Positions 44,265 through 52,853 of a DNA stretch of 64,000 bases are shown here, in pieces. The DNA is from CAVVFX01 sp963747535. Its GTDB lineage: Bacteria; Acidobacteriota; Terriglobia; Bryobacterales; Bryobacteraceae. The notes beneath the pieces were generated by a model. The model did not search any database. It was not told the DNA's origin and saw only the letters and a list, made by a program, of their open reading frames with translations. Location: contig CAVVFX010000001.1 in NCBI GenBank assembly GCA_963747535.1, forward strand, positions 254,118 to 318,117, written 5' to 3'. The position numbers and the translations under genes are program-made. Positions within the stretch are counted from its first letter, which is position 1; each line of letters opens with the position of its first letter.

Positions 44265-44600
44265 CGTTCCGCATGCGCGTAAGAAACGCGACCATTTGCG
44301 ACACTTTCGCAGCGGTCTCGACAGCAGCGCCCGGTCGCGCGAGACCCGAAGAGCACCCGAAGCTGGTGCCGTCACTCGACCGGGCGGCGCGGAAAACCGA
44401 GAACCGCGACCTCCGTGGACGTCGCGAGCGCGAAAACTCCGCGAAAACGCGTGTTTCAAAAAAGCTGCGTGGGTGTGTACTTGTTTCCGCAGGCGGGTTA
44501 CTCGCGGCGGAAAGGCCGTTGGTCCGGCCGCTCGCCACACTCGCTGAACGCCAGCGCCGGCGCCAGTCGGTTAGGGCGTTCGAGGAACGCGATCCGTCCA
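44265..44600 (+). repeat. GC-rich mosaic repeat with terminal modules
   Basis: Begins with the CGCGACCATTTGCGACACTT module, continues with middle (GCGGAAAACCGAGAACCGCG) and tail (GCGCGAAAACTCCGCGAAAA, GTTTCAAAAAAGCTGCGTGG) and ends with TTCGAGGAACGCGATCCGTC at 44580-44599. That last module also borders both copies of the inverted sigma-54 duplication. Confidence 0.75.
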
Positions 44601-44757
44601 GTCCTGCGTATTCAGAAAAGCGAGCGTGGGCACATACTAGTGTGCGGAAATATGGTAGTGGGTCGATTAATGATAGAGCTACTGCCGGAAACTTTAAATA
44701 AAATCAACCATTAAATACGTGATATTTACTCCGCCATGTGATAACAATACATATTAA

Positions 44758-45468
44758 GTGTTACAAAACCCTATAATCGCGGTCTTTGGCAAGTCTGGTT
44801 GTAAGGGGCGCAGGGTTCCACATTCGCCACCGCATTCAGGTTCGCGATTCGGAACGCTCCTCGCGGGCGTACTTAGACGTCTGAGCCGAGTGTTCCTCGA
44901 ATCGCCTGTCTTTTTTGAAATCCGCAATATCCGCACAGGCGAACCGGCTGTGCAGCATGGAACGTTTACCGATGGAACACTTGCGGACCGGGAGGCCCGC
45001 GAACTCGGGCGGGATTGGCGAGTGTTTCGCCAGGAAACCAGCACAGACAAGATCCCAATGTCACCACGCGAAGCTGTTTCCGATAGCGGATTCGTTAAGT
45101 CGTACTTGCCGTTAAACTTTCATACGCGCTCCGACGGACGGGCGCAGGACTCTGTCCCGTTTTTTCGTCAGGAGAGCAGCACAACTGAAAGTCTGGGGGC
45201 GTTATGCGAAGCTCTTAAGTGCAGTCAACCCGTTGCTGCCGTTTTGCCAGCGGACACTCATGATGGTGAGTCCTTGTTCAACTCGTCCGGACTTTCCAAT
45301 AACATTCGATTCGAACGCGGCCAAGTGACTGTTGCGTTTGCGAACGCGTTTGAGCTACAGGAAAGGCTTGTTTTGCTCTCGCTCGCGCTCGCCAACGAGC
45401 CCGATGCGGTCGAGCACTACTCGACGAACGCGCCGCCGGAAGCATCCGTTGACCTCCAAAACCGTTAA
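44758..45468 (+). CDS. Hypothetical 236-residue protein
   Basis: Reads MLQNPIIAVFGKSGCKGRRV then IRNIRTGEPAVQHGTFTDGT, SYLPLNFHTRSDGRAQDSVP and ELQERLVLLSLALANEPDAV. No signal peptide, membrane helix or known motif. The sequence is less GC-biased than the flanking repeats. The N-terminal 45 residues are basic and less convincing, so the true start may be internal. Unknown function. Confidence 0.45.
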   Translation: MLQNPIIAVFGKSGCKGRRVPHSPPHSGSRFGTLLAGVLRRLSRVFLESPVFFEIRNIRTGEPAVQHGTFTDGTLADREARELGRDWRVFRQETSTDKIPMSPREAVSDSGFVKSYLPLNFHTRSDGRAQDSVPFFRQESSTTESLGALCEALKCSQPVAAVLPADTHDGESLFNSSGLSNNIRFERGQVTVAFANAFELQERLVLLSLALANEPDAVEHYSTNAPPEASVDLQNR

Positions 45469-45519
45469 CCATCCTCCAAGCTAATAAAAGTGCCGCAGAT
45501 GTCTCTAACCCTTGGCCTG

Positions 45520-45860
45520 CGGGTTCCGGCGCTCATCGCCAGGGTCCAATGAACAGTCGACCTTGCGCGCCTCTCCGCCGCCAGCCCGCGTTAGACGGGC
45601 AGGCAAGTCTTGGCGGAAGTGATCCGGTGCCTCCAGTCGTTTTACGCGTCCCTCGCGCGAGCGCGCCACCGGTGCCGCGACCACGGGCGAGTGGATCGCG
45701 CCCTCGGCGGCGATCCCGCGTTTGCCGCCTCGCCCAGCGCGCACTGACGCGGCGGCCATGACACGCGCCCAGTCCGGCGCCCGGCCCGAACGAGCGCCCG
45801 AGCTCGTGCCCTCGGTCGATCGCCGTCGCGGCGCGAAAAACCGAGAGCCGCGCGGCCTGC
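45520..45860 (+). repeat. GC-rich mosaic repeat, front and middle modules
   Basis: Contains GCGGCGATCCCGCGTTTGCC, GCGGCGGCCATGACACGCGC and GTGCCCTCGGTCGATCGCCG then GCGCGAAAAACCGAGAGCCG, but no A-rich tail. The following 300 bp to 46175 is lower-GC DNA holding only a hairpin. Confidence 0.7.
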
Positions 45861-46082
45861 GGCTGTCTCGGTGTCGATGCCTTCGGTAAGGATTTGAATT
45901 TCACGCTGCGCCGTTTTAAGTCGTCAAGAATGCCATTTAGTGTGTAAATTGACACGATCACACAAAGTGATGAGGCGATTTAAAGTCCTGGCATGGCTTT
46001 CTCATCTTAAAATAAACAAAGATTCAATGTTTGTAAACGATTCGTCAGCTTTTGATGGCCATTAAGTGGCCTAGAGCCGTCA

Positions 46083-46117
46083 CCCGCTAGCTGTTCTCCA
46101 ACGGGATGGCTAGCGGG
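46083..46117. terminator. 9-bp perfect hairpin in intergenic DNA
   Basis: CCCGCTAGC at 46083-46091 pairs with GCTAGCGGG at 46109-46117 around a 17-nt loop, followed by CTTT. It could be a factor-independent terminator for an upstream unit or a regulatory hairpin ahead of the gene at 46176. Confidence 0.4.
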
Positions 46118-46175
46118 CTTTGCCTACCCGATTCCGGGACGTTCGAATGAAAACCTTCGAGGGAACTTCCTGGAG

Positions 46176-46571
46176 TTGCATCTCAACCAAGCGCCTGACG
46201 AGGACGAATCCGAATACGAAGTCGAGTATTTCAGTTTGCTGATGGGCATGAGCATGTCGTGTTTCCTGCTTGGGATGCGGGCGGGTCAGGAGATGGAGAA
46301 AACAGGAGTTGTCCGAGTGAGCGACGAACGGGGGCGCGAACTGATGGCCGCGGAGCTGGTGCCGCGGTCGGTCTACGTGGTTGCCAAAGACGACTGGCCG
46401 TTTCTCGCGACGCTGTTCGTGATCGACGTATCAACGCCGTGGATTGACTTCTATTCCGGAACATTGCGGATGGTCTTTAGCGCGAAGCGAAACCCCGATG
46501 GCACGCTGCAGGACGAGATGGGCGCCCGCATTCGCGTGTGGCAGTGGAGGGGCGATCCAACGGTGCAATGA
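46176..46571 (+). CDS. Hypothetical 131-residue protein
   Basis: MHLNQAPDEDESEYEVEYFS, then a short hydrophobic stretch (LLMGMSMSCFLLGMRAGQEM) and a beta-rich C-terminus (LVPRSVYVVAKDDWPFLATL, FYSGTLRMVFSAKRNPDGTL). Natural composition and no competing frame. No family recognised. Part of the repeat-separated small-gene array. Confidence 0.6.
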   Translation: MHLNQAPDEDESEYEVEYFSLLMGMSMSCFLLGMRAGQEMEKTGVVRVSDERGRELMAAELVPRSVYVVAKDDWPFLATLFVIDVSTPWIDFYSGTLRMVFSAKRNPDGTLQDEMGARIRVWQWRGDPTVQ

Positions 46572-46801
46572 CATAAAATGCTCAGCTTTGTCGCTCACAA
46601 AACCGTCGCCTCGTCGGGAGCAACGGAACGGTGAAGCGGCTCCGGCTGTTCTTCGAGGTGGAAACGCTCAACCCGGGAAATTTGGAGTAGCGCACCAGGG
46701 AGCCAGCTGCTGCCCGGACGAGCGCTGAGCGCTCGTCACGAGCGGCACTTCGAGCCGTATCGCCAAATCAAGAAAGGCCACATCGTAGCCGGCGAACTCG
46801 C

Positions 46802-47301
46802 ACGTCCTCACCTCGTGGACGTCGCCGAGCGCGAAAACACCGCGAAAACGCGTTGTTCAAAAAAGCTGCGACGGTGTGTACTTGTGTCCGCGGATGGGCG
46901 GGACAACCTCAAGACCCATGTGGTGATTGTCGGTCAGGATCGGGGCGACTCCATTGGCGGTCTCATGCGACCGATCGGGTAGTGTGTTTGAATCCGGCCC
47001 AGCCGATCCCCTTAGGCAAAGTGCAAGACGCCAACGATTGGGACTAACTGCCGTGAGCGAGACCTCGCGGATCGTGGGTGTCGAACTGAAGTTTCGTGCT
47101 CCATGGTTGCTTGCCTTGCTGTAATCATCGCTACTTCCGCCAATAACAGTTTCGGCCTTAAGGTTTCCATCGCCTCAAAATCATGCATGAGGATTGCCCG
47201 ATTGAACTTCAGCCTAAGTTCAGCGCATAGTTCGGAGGGCGAATTAACGGGCACTCCTCGAGTATAACGGATGTGATCGGAGGATAGTACTCGGGGTTAC
47301 C
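46802..47301 (+). repeat. 0.5-kb duplicated block, copy 2
   Basis: Direct-orientation partner of 14612-15108. It starts inside the GC-rich repeat (ACCTCGTGGACGTCGCCGAG, tail at 46830-46897) and ends GTACTCGGGGTTACCC. The block includes CCTCAAGACCCATGTGGTGA and the minus-strand small gene. Sequence upstream of the repeat tail is unrelated in the two copies, so the duplicated unit begins within the repeat itself. Confidence 0.85.
47012..47254 (-). CDS. Small Cys-containing protein, paralogue of 14822-15061
   Basis: 80 residues: SPSELCAELRLKFNRAILMH, DFEAMETLRPKLLLAEVAMI. The first Cys of the partner protein is Ser here, leaving a single Cys, so the CxxC pair is not conserved. The reading frame is kept in both copies. 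Function unknown. Confidence 0.55.
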   Translation of the reverse strand: MPVNSPSELCAELRLKFNRAILMHDFEAMETLRPKLLLAEVAMITARQATMEHETSVRHPRSARSRSRQLVPIVGVLHFA

Positions 47302-47304
47302 CGT

Positions 47305-47450
47305 GCCACGGCGATCCCCACGCCAGCCGCCGCGCACTGGACGCGGCGGTCGTGACAGCAGCTCCGGGTTGGGAGCCGGGCCCTGAACGAGCGCCTGAGC
47401 TTGTGCCCTCGCTGGATCGCCGTCGCGGTGCGAAAAAGCCGAGAGCCGAG
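47305..47450 (+). repeat. GC-rich mosaic repeat, front and middle modules
   Basis: CACGGCGATCCCCACGCCAG, GCGGCGGTCGTGACAGCAGC, GTGCCCTCGCTGGATCGCCG and GCGAAAAAGCCGAGAGCCGA are family blocks. The copy stops before the tail, directly after the 0.5-kb duplicated block. Confidence 0.65.
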
Positions 47451-47585
47451 AACAACGAACCGGATTGTTTTCTATATGTGCGAGACCGTACTGGAGGCCC
47501 GCCAAGTTGCGTACTTTCCTGGTTCATTTGAACCGCAGTTAGGTACGCTAGCGTTGTATCGTTCTCGATCCAAAGTGAGCGTTGA

Positions 47586-47780
47586 ATGACTCGCGAGCAA
47601 ATTGAAGGCAAGCTACACGAAGAACTGGCGATTGCCTATTTGAGGTCCGGCGCTGATCCGGACAGTGTAGAGCGACAGTCCGAACTTGAATTAGCCCAAC
47701 GTCGATACACAGGATTGTTTATTGATGAGGTGACGCCATCCGGCCTTAAAGAGCGCAAGGTGATGGCCCAGACTGCCTGA
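47586..47780 (+). CDS. Hypothetical 64-residue protein
   Basis: MTREQIEGKLHEELAIAYLR then ADPDSVERQSELELAQRRYT. A small, mostly helical protein with natural composition, starting in lower-GC DNA after a repeat. Weak ribosome site. No family recognised. Confidence 0.45.
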   Translation: MTREQIEGKLHEELAIAYLRSGADPDSVERQSELELAQRRYTGLFIDEVTPSGLKERKVMAQTA

Positions 47781-47912
47781 TAAGCGCCTGCGGCGGCTAA
47801 ATCATGGCCGAAGCAAGCGGAAAAGACAGTTCCGGACCGCCAGTGCTAGGTTTGCGCGTTTCCTCGCGCGAGCGGGTGCGACAGAAAGGTGAGAGAATGG
47901 GCCGCGGCGATC

Positions 47913-48149
47913 CTAGCACCCGTGCGTTGCGCGATGCTCGTCAAGTGCGCCGTGGGCAGCCATAAGGGTAACCCTCGCTGAGTCAACTTTTGCTCGGAGC
48001 TTTGACTGCACATCCTTATCGCTTTGGGTTAGTGTAGCTGCCGACAGTTCCAACGCAGTCTTCGCATGGGAACATACCGCTGCGTTCAGGGAATCTAATA
48101 AGGCGTTTCGCGTGTCGCAGATCATCGCACCACCGACAACTCTCATCAT
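47913..48149 (-). CDS. Small helical protein ending HxxxHGC
   Basis: 78 residues; Met9 (MICDTRNALLDSLNAAVCSH) may be the real start. Two helices (KTALELSAATLTQSDKDVQS, ARVTLMAAHGALDEHRATHG) end in a His/Cys tail. The pattern of an N-terminal Cys-Asp-x-Lys/Arg-Asn-x-Leu-Leu and C-terminal H-x-x-x-H-G-C is one I recall from multi-copy small acidobacterial proteins. Function unknown. Confidence 0.5.
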   Translation of the reverse strand: MMRVVGGAMICDTRNALLDSLNAAVCSHAKTALELSAATLTQSDKDVQSKLRAKVDSARVTLMAAHGALDEHRATHGC

Positions 48150-48249
48150 AGGCTGTTCTCTAAAAGGGTCATAGCTATCATACGCGCCCGTCGCGCGATC
48201 AATCCGTCACTTTGCCATTCGCCTCGGCCCGTGCTTAGAACGGACAGTC

Positions 48250-48595
48250 GAATGACCGCCCGGGTCTTGGCGGAAGCGCTATGCCGGCGCAGGCGTTTTG
48301 CGCGTTCCTCTCGAGCGGTGCCACGGCCCGAGGCACGTGCTCCGCGCCCGCCCCGGCGATCCCGCGTTCGCCGCCTCGCTCGAACGCGCCCGCAGCTGTC
48401 GTGACAACAGAGCCCGGTCCGGCGCCGGGCCCTGAACGAGCGCCCCAGAACTCGTGTCCTTGCTCGATCGCCGTTGCGTCGCGAAAACCGAGAACCGCGA
48501 CCCCCGTGGCCGTCGACGAGCGCGAAAACACCGCGAAACGCGTTTTGTGTTTTTCAAAAAAGCTGCGTGGGTGTAACAAAGTGTCGGGTTGTGGG
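48250..48595 (+). repeat. GC-rich mosaic repeat, full copy
   Basis: Begins with GCGCGTTCCTCTCGAGCGG, then front (CCCGGCGATCCCGCGTTCGC), middle (TGCTCGATCGCCGTTGCGTC, GCGAAAACCGAGAACCGCGA) and the long-tail variant (GCGTTTTGTGTTTTTCAAAA, AAGCTGCGTGGGTGTAACAA, AGTGTCGGG). This tail variant is shared with the second copy at 42.8 kb. Confidence 0.8.
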
Positions 48596-48829
48596 GCGCT
48601 GATAACGAACAGGAGAATGTTGGTGACAGCTAAGTATTTGAAAGAATTACACATGTGAGTAAAGAACATACACCCGCAACATCCACTAGCCCAAGTACAG
48701 GGCGATGGCGGCCACGATCATATACGGAGCCATTGGCCTGCGGTTTTCGGTTCGATGCAGTTTTCCACGGTCTGACGGAAGCAGATTTGGGGCCAAGGAC
48801 GGTGCGGTTTCCGGCATCGAGGTGCCGGC

Positions 48830-49015
48830 CGGGCGGCGCGCGTGAGAATGGCCGGCAGGATTACCTGCCGGATCAGATGGGCCACCGAGGCGGCGGACGT
48901 GCGCGCGGGCCTCTCAACCGCGGCCAACTCGCGTGGCCGCCGGTGACAGTCAGTTTGGGCGTTCTTCGCGCGCGTAAAAGCGCGACCGTTTGCGACACTT
49001 TAGGCCGAAAAAGCG
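48830..49015 (+). repeat. GC-rich mosaic repeat, terminal module
   Basis: Ends GCGCGTAAAAGCGCGACCGT then TTGCGACACTTTAGGCCG, the same terminal module as at 17375-17415 and 44277-44310. The plus-strand ORF covering 48655-49038 has repeat-type composition and is not credible. Confidence 0.6.
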
Positions 49016-49173
49016 GTGGCTGGTGTGACGAAACGTAGCAGTATTCGCCGCTAATCCATCTTTTTTGGGAGTATCATAACGACTACGCTTCATGCCGAAA
49101 GAACTGTTGCCGGAAATGGCGAAAATATCCCCTGCATTACGAAAAGCACAACGGCGGGGGCCTGAAAGGTTTT

Positions 49174-49542
49174 ATGTCCAAGATACTCGTCGTAGATGAC
49201 GAGCCTATAATCCTCGATCTGGTGGCCGCCACTCTCCAGCGAGAGAAGTATGATGTTCTCACTGCTGCGAGCGGTGCTGTAGCGCTTCAGCAAGCAAAGC
49301 TTTACGAACGAGACATCAGTCTTCTGATTGTCAATCATTCTGTAGGTTTCCAGCCGGGCCGAAATCTCGTCGATGAAATATTGCCGGTGCAGCCACAGAT
49401 GAAGGTACTTCGTTTTTCAGGCCATCTGGAAAGTCAACTTCGCGCAAGGGGTGAAATGCGTCCCGAAAGCTTTTTCATTCAAAAGCCCTTTATGCCAAAG
49501 GAGCTAATCGGCAAGGTCCGTCAGATTATCGGTCTGGCATAA
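49174..49542 (+). CDS. Receiver-domain protein lacking the phospho-acceptor Asp
   Basis: 122 residues of receiver fold: VVDDEP pocket, Lys104 in FFIQKPFMPKEL. The residue expected to be the phosphorylated Asp is Asn54 (LLIVNHSVGFQ), and the usual xxMPxxxG loop is replaced. It is therefore an atypical, probably phosphorylation-independent receiver. ATG 49174 lies 6 bp downstream of a weak GGGGG-type site. No kinase adjacent. Confidence 0.8.
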   Translation: MSKILVVDDEPIILDLVAATLQREKYDVLTAASGAVALQQAKLYERDISLLIVNHSVGFQPGRNLVDEILPVQPQMKVLRFSGHLESQLRARGEMRPESFFIQKPFMPKELIGKVRQIIGLA

Positions 49543-49654
49543 AACTATCAATTCGTTGGCGGGTGCGGCAACGTGGCGCTAAGTACCCTTTGTGCGACCA
49601 AACGAAACCCACGGTTAAGCCGTCGATTGAAGAACAGGAGATAATATTACGCCT

Positions 49655-50122
49655 ATGGTACGAACAGCCGCTTTTCTGTTTCTGGCCGCCGCCGCGCTGA
49701 CGTTTGGTCAGGACCACCAAACCATGGTGAACGAGCACGGGGACCACGTAATGGGATTTTCCCACGAAAAAACCACCCATCACTTCGAGTTGAACTACGA
49801 CGGCGGTGTCATCGACGTCCGCTCCAATGACGCGCGAGACACCGAAAGCCGCGATCAGATACGCAACCATTTTCGGCACATCGCGCAGATGTTCGCTGAG
49901 GGTAATTTCAACGCCCCCATGCTCGTCCACGGCGTAGCTGTTCCCGGTACGGCAACAATGACCCGTCTGAAGACTGAACTTCACTGGAACTTACAGGAGA
50001 CGCCGCGCGGGGCGAAGATCATCGTGATGGCCGATAACAAAGAAGCGCTAGACGCCGTTCACGCGTTCCTGCGGTTCCAAATCGAAGACCACAAAACGGG
50101 CGATTGCCCGATGGTTCACTAA
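49655..50122 (+). CDS. Secreted His-rich protein, convergent with MerR gene
   Basis: 155 residues. Signal peptide (AAFLFLAAAALTFGQ). The mature protein has a His-rich start (QDHQTMVNEHGDHVMGFSHE then KTTHHFELNYDGG) and VRSNDARDTESRDQIRNHFR, AVPGTATMTRLKTELHW. Acidobacterial relatives are often mislabelled as aspartate carbamoyltransferase. The His clusters suggest metal binding, consistent with the adjacent metal-type regulator. Its stop overlaps the 3' end of the MerR gene on the opposite strand. Confidence 0.7.
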   Translation: MVRTAAFLFLAAAALTFGQDHQTMVNEHGDHVMGFSHEKTTHHFELNYDGGVIDVRSNDARDTESRDQIRNHFRHIAQMFAEGNFNAPMLVHGVAVPGTATMTRLKTELHWNLQETPRGAKIIVMADNKEALDAVHAFLRFQIEDHKTGDCPMVH

Positions 50123-50547
50123 ACCGCTGTAAACGACGGGCCCGGTGACAAAGCCTCGATAATCCGGCAGTCCGCAATAATTCCTTTGCCCTGACAACAG
50201 TTGTTTAAACGGCGCAGTTCCTTGGCGAGACGTTTTAGGTCAGAAATTTTCTGCTCGATCTCGATTAGATGGTGGGCCGTAATGCGGTCCACCTCTGCGC
50301 ACTCCTCATCTTTCCGGGAAGACAAGCGAAGAAGATCGCGAATCTGATCGAGCGTAAACCCCAAATCCCGACAGCGGCGAATGAACTGTAAGCGGCGCAC
50401 ATGTTCGTTGCTATAGGTCCGATAGTTCCCCACGGTTCGTGATGGCACCGGCAACAGCCCGACTTGCTCGTAATACCGGACCGTCACAACCTTGGTTCCG
50501 GTCCGCTTCGCCAATTCTCCAATGCCAATGTGTTTCTTTCCATTCAT
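50119..50547 (-). CDS. MerR-family metal-responsive regulator
   Basis: 142 residues. MerR DNA-binding domain (IGIGELAKRTGTKVVTVRYY EQ), long dimerisation helix and Cys residues placed as in Zn/Cd/Pb-type sensors: Cys83, Cys117, Cys118 and Cys127 (NNCCQGKGIIADC). It would twist a stretched promoter to activate when metal is bound. A 19-bp-spacer promoter with a dyad lies in the 49-bp gap to the divergent gene at 50597. The metal cannot be told from sequence; the CadR/PbrR-like spacing favours a thiophilic divalent ion. Confidence 0.88.
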   Translation of the reverse strand: MNGKKHIGIGELAKRTGTKVVTVRYYEQVGLLPVPSRTVGNYRTYSNEHVRRLQFIRRCRDLGFTLDQIRDLLRLSSRKDEECAEVDRITAHHLIEIEQKISDLKRLAKELRRLNNCCQGKGIIADCRIIEALSPGPSFTAV

Positions 50548-50550
50548 AGC

Positions 50551-50581
50551 TTGACCCTATAGCGACTATAGCCTTTATGCT
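50551..50581 (+). promoter_or_regulatory. MerR-type promoter with 19-bp spacer and operator dyad
   Basis: TTGACC (50551-50556) and TATGCT (50576-50581) are separated by exactly 19 bp, the elongated spacing of MerR-controlled promoters, and the spacer holds the dyad CTATAGCGACTATAG. It points to the gene at 50597. Predicted transcription start is near 50588, close to the GGAGGAGG ribosome site, leaving a very short leader. Confidence 0.75.
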
Positions 50582-50596
50582 GGAGGAGGAACGAGA

Positions 50597-51121
50597 ATGA
50601 ACGCAATCAGATCTCTGTTTTTCACATCACTGTTTTTCTGCCCGGGAAACGTCTCCGCCCAGTCGGTCAATAAAGACCCTGAGCCTGCGGCAATCGTCGA
50701 GCTCGGCGGAGCAGTCGGACAGGATCTCAAAGGTGGTGGGTCAAGCTTCGGCGGGGACCTCGCTGTCGAGTTTACGCCGATAGAGAATTGGCTGGAGATT
50801 GAAGCAGGCACCACTCCGCTCTTCCGTCATCACTCGACAGAATGGGATACGGACCTTCTGTTCAAGAAGCCTTGGACCCTCTCAGAACGAGTGGAATTCA
50901 TGCTTGGCGTTGGTCCGGAGTGGATACATGCGAGGGCGTATGGCCTGACAACGAACGCAGTCGCCGGCGAAGTGGTGCTGGACTTTATGTTCTGGCCCTC
51001 CTCGAAGCATAGATTCGGCTGGTTCCTCGAACCCGGCTACGACTACAGCTTCGCGCGAGGGCACGAGCGCTCGATTGGGATGAGCGGTGGCCTGCTCATC
51101 GCGATCTCACGAAGACGTTAA
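50597..51121 (+). CDS. Secreted outer-membrane beta-barrel-like protein
   Basis: 174 residues with a signal peptide (SLFFTSLFFCPGNVSAQ) and strong ribosome site GGAGGAGG. Alternating strands (AVEFTPIENWLEIEAGTTPL, FGWFLEPGYDYSFARG, GMSGGLLIAISRRR) suggest a small OmpA/OmpW-like barrel. Divergent from the MerR regulator and behind its predicted operator, so it is probably the metal-induced target. Confidence 0.65.
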   Translation: MNAIRSLFFTSLFFCPGNVSAQSVNKDPEPAAIVELGGAVGQDLKGGGSSFGGDLAVEFTPIENWLEIEAGTTPLFRHHSTEWDTDLLFKKPWTLSERVEFMLGVGPEWIHARAYGLTTNAVAGEVVLDFMFWPSSKHRFGWFLEPGYDYSFARGHERSIGMSGGLLIAISRRR

Positions 51122-51487
51122 ACCTTGCAAGCTAGCCAGCGTCGCACAAAGGAACCTTTCTGCAACACTGTCGATCTGCATAAATCGCGTGACCTTAACC
51201 CGGTTTTCCGTTCCGTTGATCCCCAACACCCAAACCAAGCAAGGAACTTCGCGAGTTGCTGGGGGTGGATCATGTGGCGTGAGCAATAAGGGTATCCGGA
51301 TAGAGGTAAGGATGCTGGCTAAAACTGCCCTCGTGATACTCCGCAGAAAACGCGGCTTCCCAGGCGGACCAAGCGACAACCAAGCGAACCAAGCGGCGGT
51401 GCCTTGGATGCGTTCGAAGGATCGGATAGAATTTTGGCTTCTTCTGGGCGCCGGGGGCGGTCGATACTATGGTCCGAGGGGTGATGC
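51122..51487. other. Non-coding 366-bp interval
   Basis: No credible gene, repeat-family member or terminator stands out. Short ORFs on both strands overlap one another and have no ribosome sites. Confidence 0.5.
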
Positions 51488-52696
51488 ATGATGTATGACG
51501 CAATAATTGTCGGCGGCGGCTTGGCCGGTTCCACGCTCGCTAAAAGCCTTGCGGAGCGTGGCTACCGGGTGATCGTGCTCGAACAGGAGCGCGAGTTCAA
51601 AGATCGGGTCCGCGGCGAGCAGATGCACCCCTGGGGAGTTGCCGCGGCGCGCAAACTCGATATCTACGATTATCTCGCTCGAACCTGCGGAAACCAGACT
51701 CGGTGGTGGACAACCTGGATGGGAGGTGTCGCGGTCTTCAACCGCGACCTGGAATCGACAACGCCTCATGGTGCCGGCTCATTTAATATCTACCATCCAG
51801 CTATGCAAGAGGCGCTCATAATGCTCGCGGAGAAAGCGGGCGCTGAAATCAGGCGCGGAGTTAGGGTGAGCGGCCTCGGTATGGGCGATAATCCGGGCGT
51901 TCACTTCACCGATGGCGACAAGGAATTCTCACTCACTGGCCGCATCGTAGTGGGAGCGGATGGAAGGATGTCACAGGTTCGTTCCTGGGCTGGCTTTGAA
52001 ACTGATTCTGATCCTGACCGCCTGATGATAGCCGGACTCTTGGTCGAGGGAGTATCTGCGCCGGAAAACGCGACACATATGAGTGTCGGGCCGGCCGGCA
52101 GCACGCTCGTGGCGCCTCTCGGTCAAGAGCGCGCGCGACTGTACTTTATGTACCGGAAAGCGGATGGCCCGCGCGAACTGACCGGAAAAGCACGCATTCC
52201 CGAGTTCCTGGCCTGCTGCCGCAGCGCGGGGATTCCGGCCGAATGGCTGGATGGAGCATCGCCGGCCGAGCCTCTCGCGGAATTCAACGGAGCCGATCGT
52301 TGGGTTCCGCATCCCGCGCGCAACGGCGTAGTACTAGTTGGTGATGCGGCAACCGCCACAGACCCTGACTGGGGTACTGGGCTGTCACTCACGCTTTGGG
52401 ATGTTCTTCATTTGAGAGATGCCCTGTGTGCATCAGCCGACTGGCGGGGTGCTGTAGAGCGTTACGCGGTTGAGCACGACGGATATTACGGGGTCCTCCA
52501 TGAAGTCACACGGTGCTTCGCTGAACTGCTCTGGTCTACAGGGAAAGCAGCAGACGAACGCCGGTCACAGGTCCTGCCATCGCTGCTAACCAACCCCGTG
52601 GGAGTTCCGGACGTGATCGGCTTAGGTCCCGAGTCGCCGGTCGATGACAGGGCGCGGCGCTTGTTTTTCGGTCAAACTCAGGCCGCTATTGCCTGA
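51488..52696 (+). CDS. FAD-dependent monooxygenase/oxidoreductase
   Basis: 402 residues. N-terminal FAD dinucleotide fold (YDAIIVGGGLAGSTLAKSLA, VIVLEQE), the DG motif (GRIVVGADGRMSQVR) and the GD motif (GVVLVGDAATATDPDWGTGL), the three hallmarks of class A flavoprotein monooxygenases (UbiH/PHBH type). Residues RVRGEQMHPWG bind FAD in halogenase/hydroxylase relatives. Substrate unknown. It precedes a SnoaL-like cyclase by 157 bp, a pairing seen in aromatic polyketide metabolism but too little for assignment. Confidence 0.85.
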   Translation: MMYDAIIVGGGLAGSTLAKSLAERGYRVIVLEQEREFKDRVRGEQMHPWGVAAARKLDIYDYLARTCGNQTRWWTTWMGGVAVFNRDLESTTPHGAGSFNIYHPAMQEALIMLAEKAGAEIRRGVRVSGLGMGDNPGVHFTDGDKEFSLTGRIVVGADGRMSQVRSWAGFETDSDPDRLMIAGLLVEGVSAPENATHMSVGPAGSTLVAPLGQERARLYFMYRKADGPRELTGKARIPEFLACCRSAGIPAEWLDGASPAEPLAEFNGADRWVPHPARNGVVLVGDAATATDPDWGTGLSLTLWDVLHLRDALCASADWRGAVERYAVEHDGYYGVLHEVTRCFAELLWSTGKAADERRSQVLPSLLTNPVGVPDVIGLGPESPVDDRARRLFFGQTQAAIA

Positions 52697-52853
52697 GCAA
52701 CCGTTAGGGCGGTGATGACGGAGTCAATGTCGTTGAAAGCCTATGGCATTGAGTTGGCGTCAAGTTGACGGGAAAGCCCGACGCTGATATTAAGGCCAAA
52801 AATAAAGATTAAGACGAGTGTGACGATTTAACCAGGAACCCACAGGAGGGACC

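Noticed and set aside
41613..49015. Integron cassette array
   Set aside because: No integron integrase is nearby, genes lie on both strands, and the repeats lack the R'/R'' core sites (GTTRRRY/RYYYAAC) of attC.
48655..49038. Plus-strand 127-residue ORF
   Set aside because: Composition is that of repeat DNA and the end covers the terminal repeat module.
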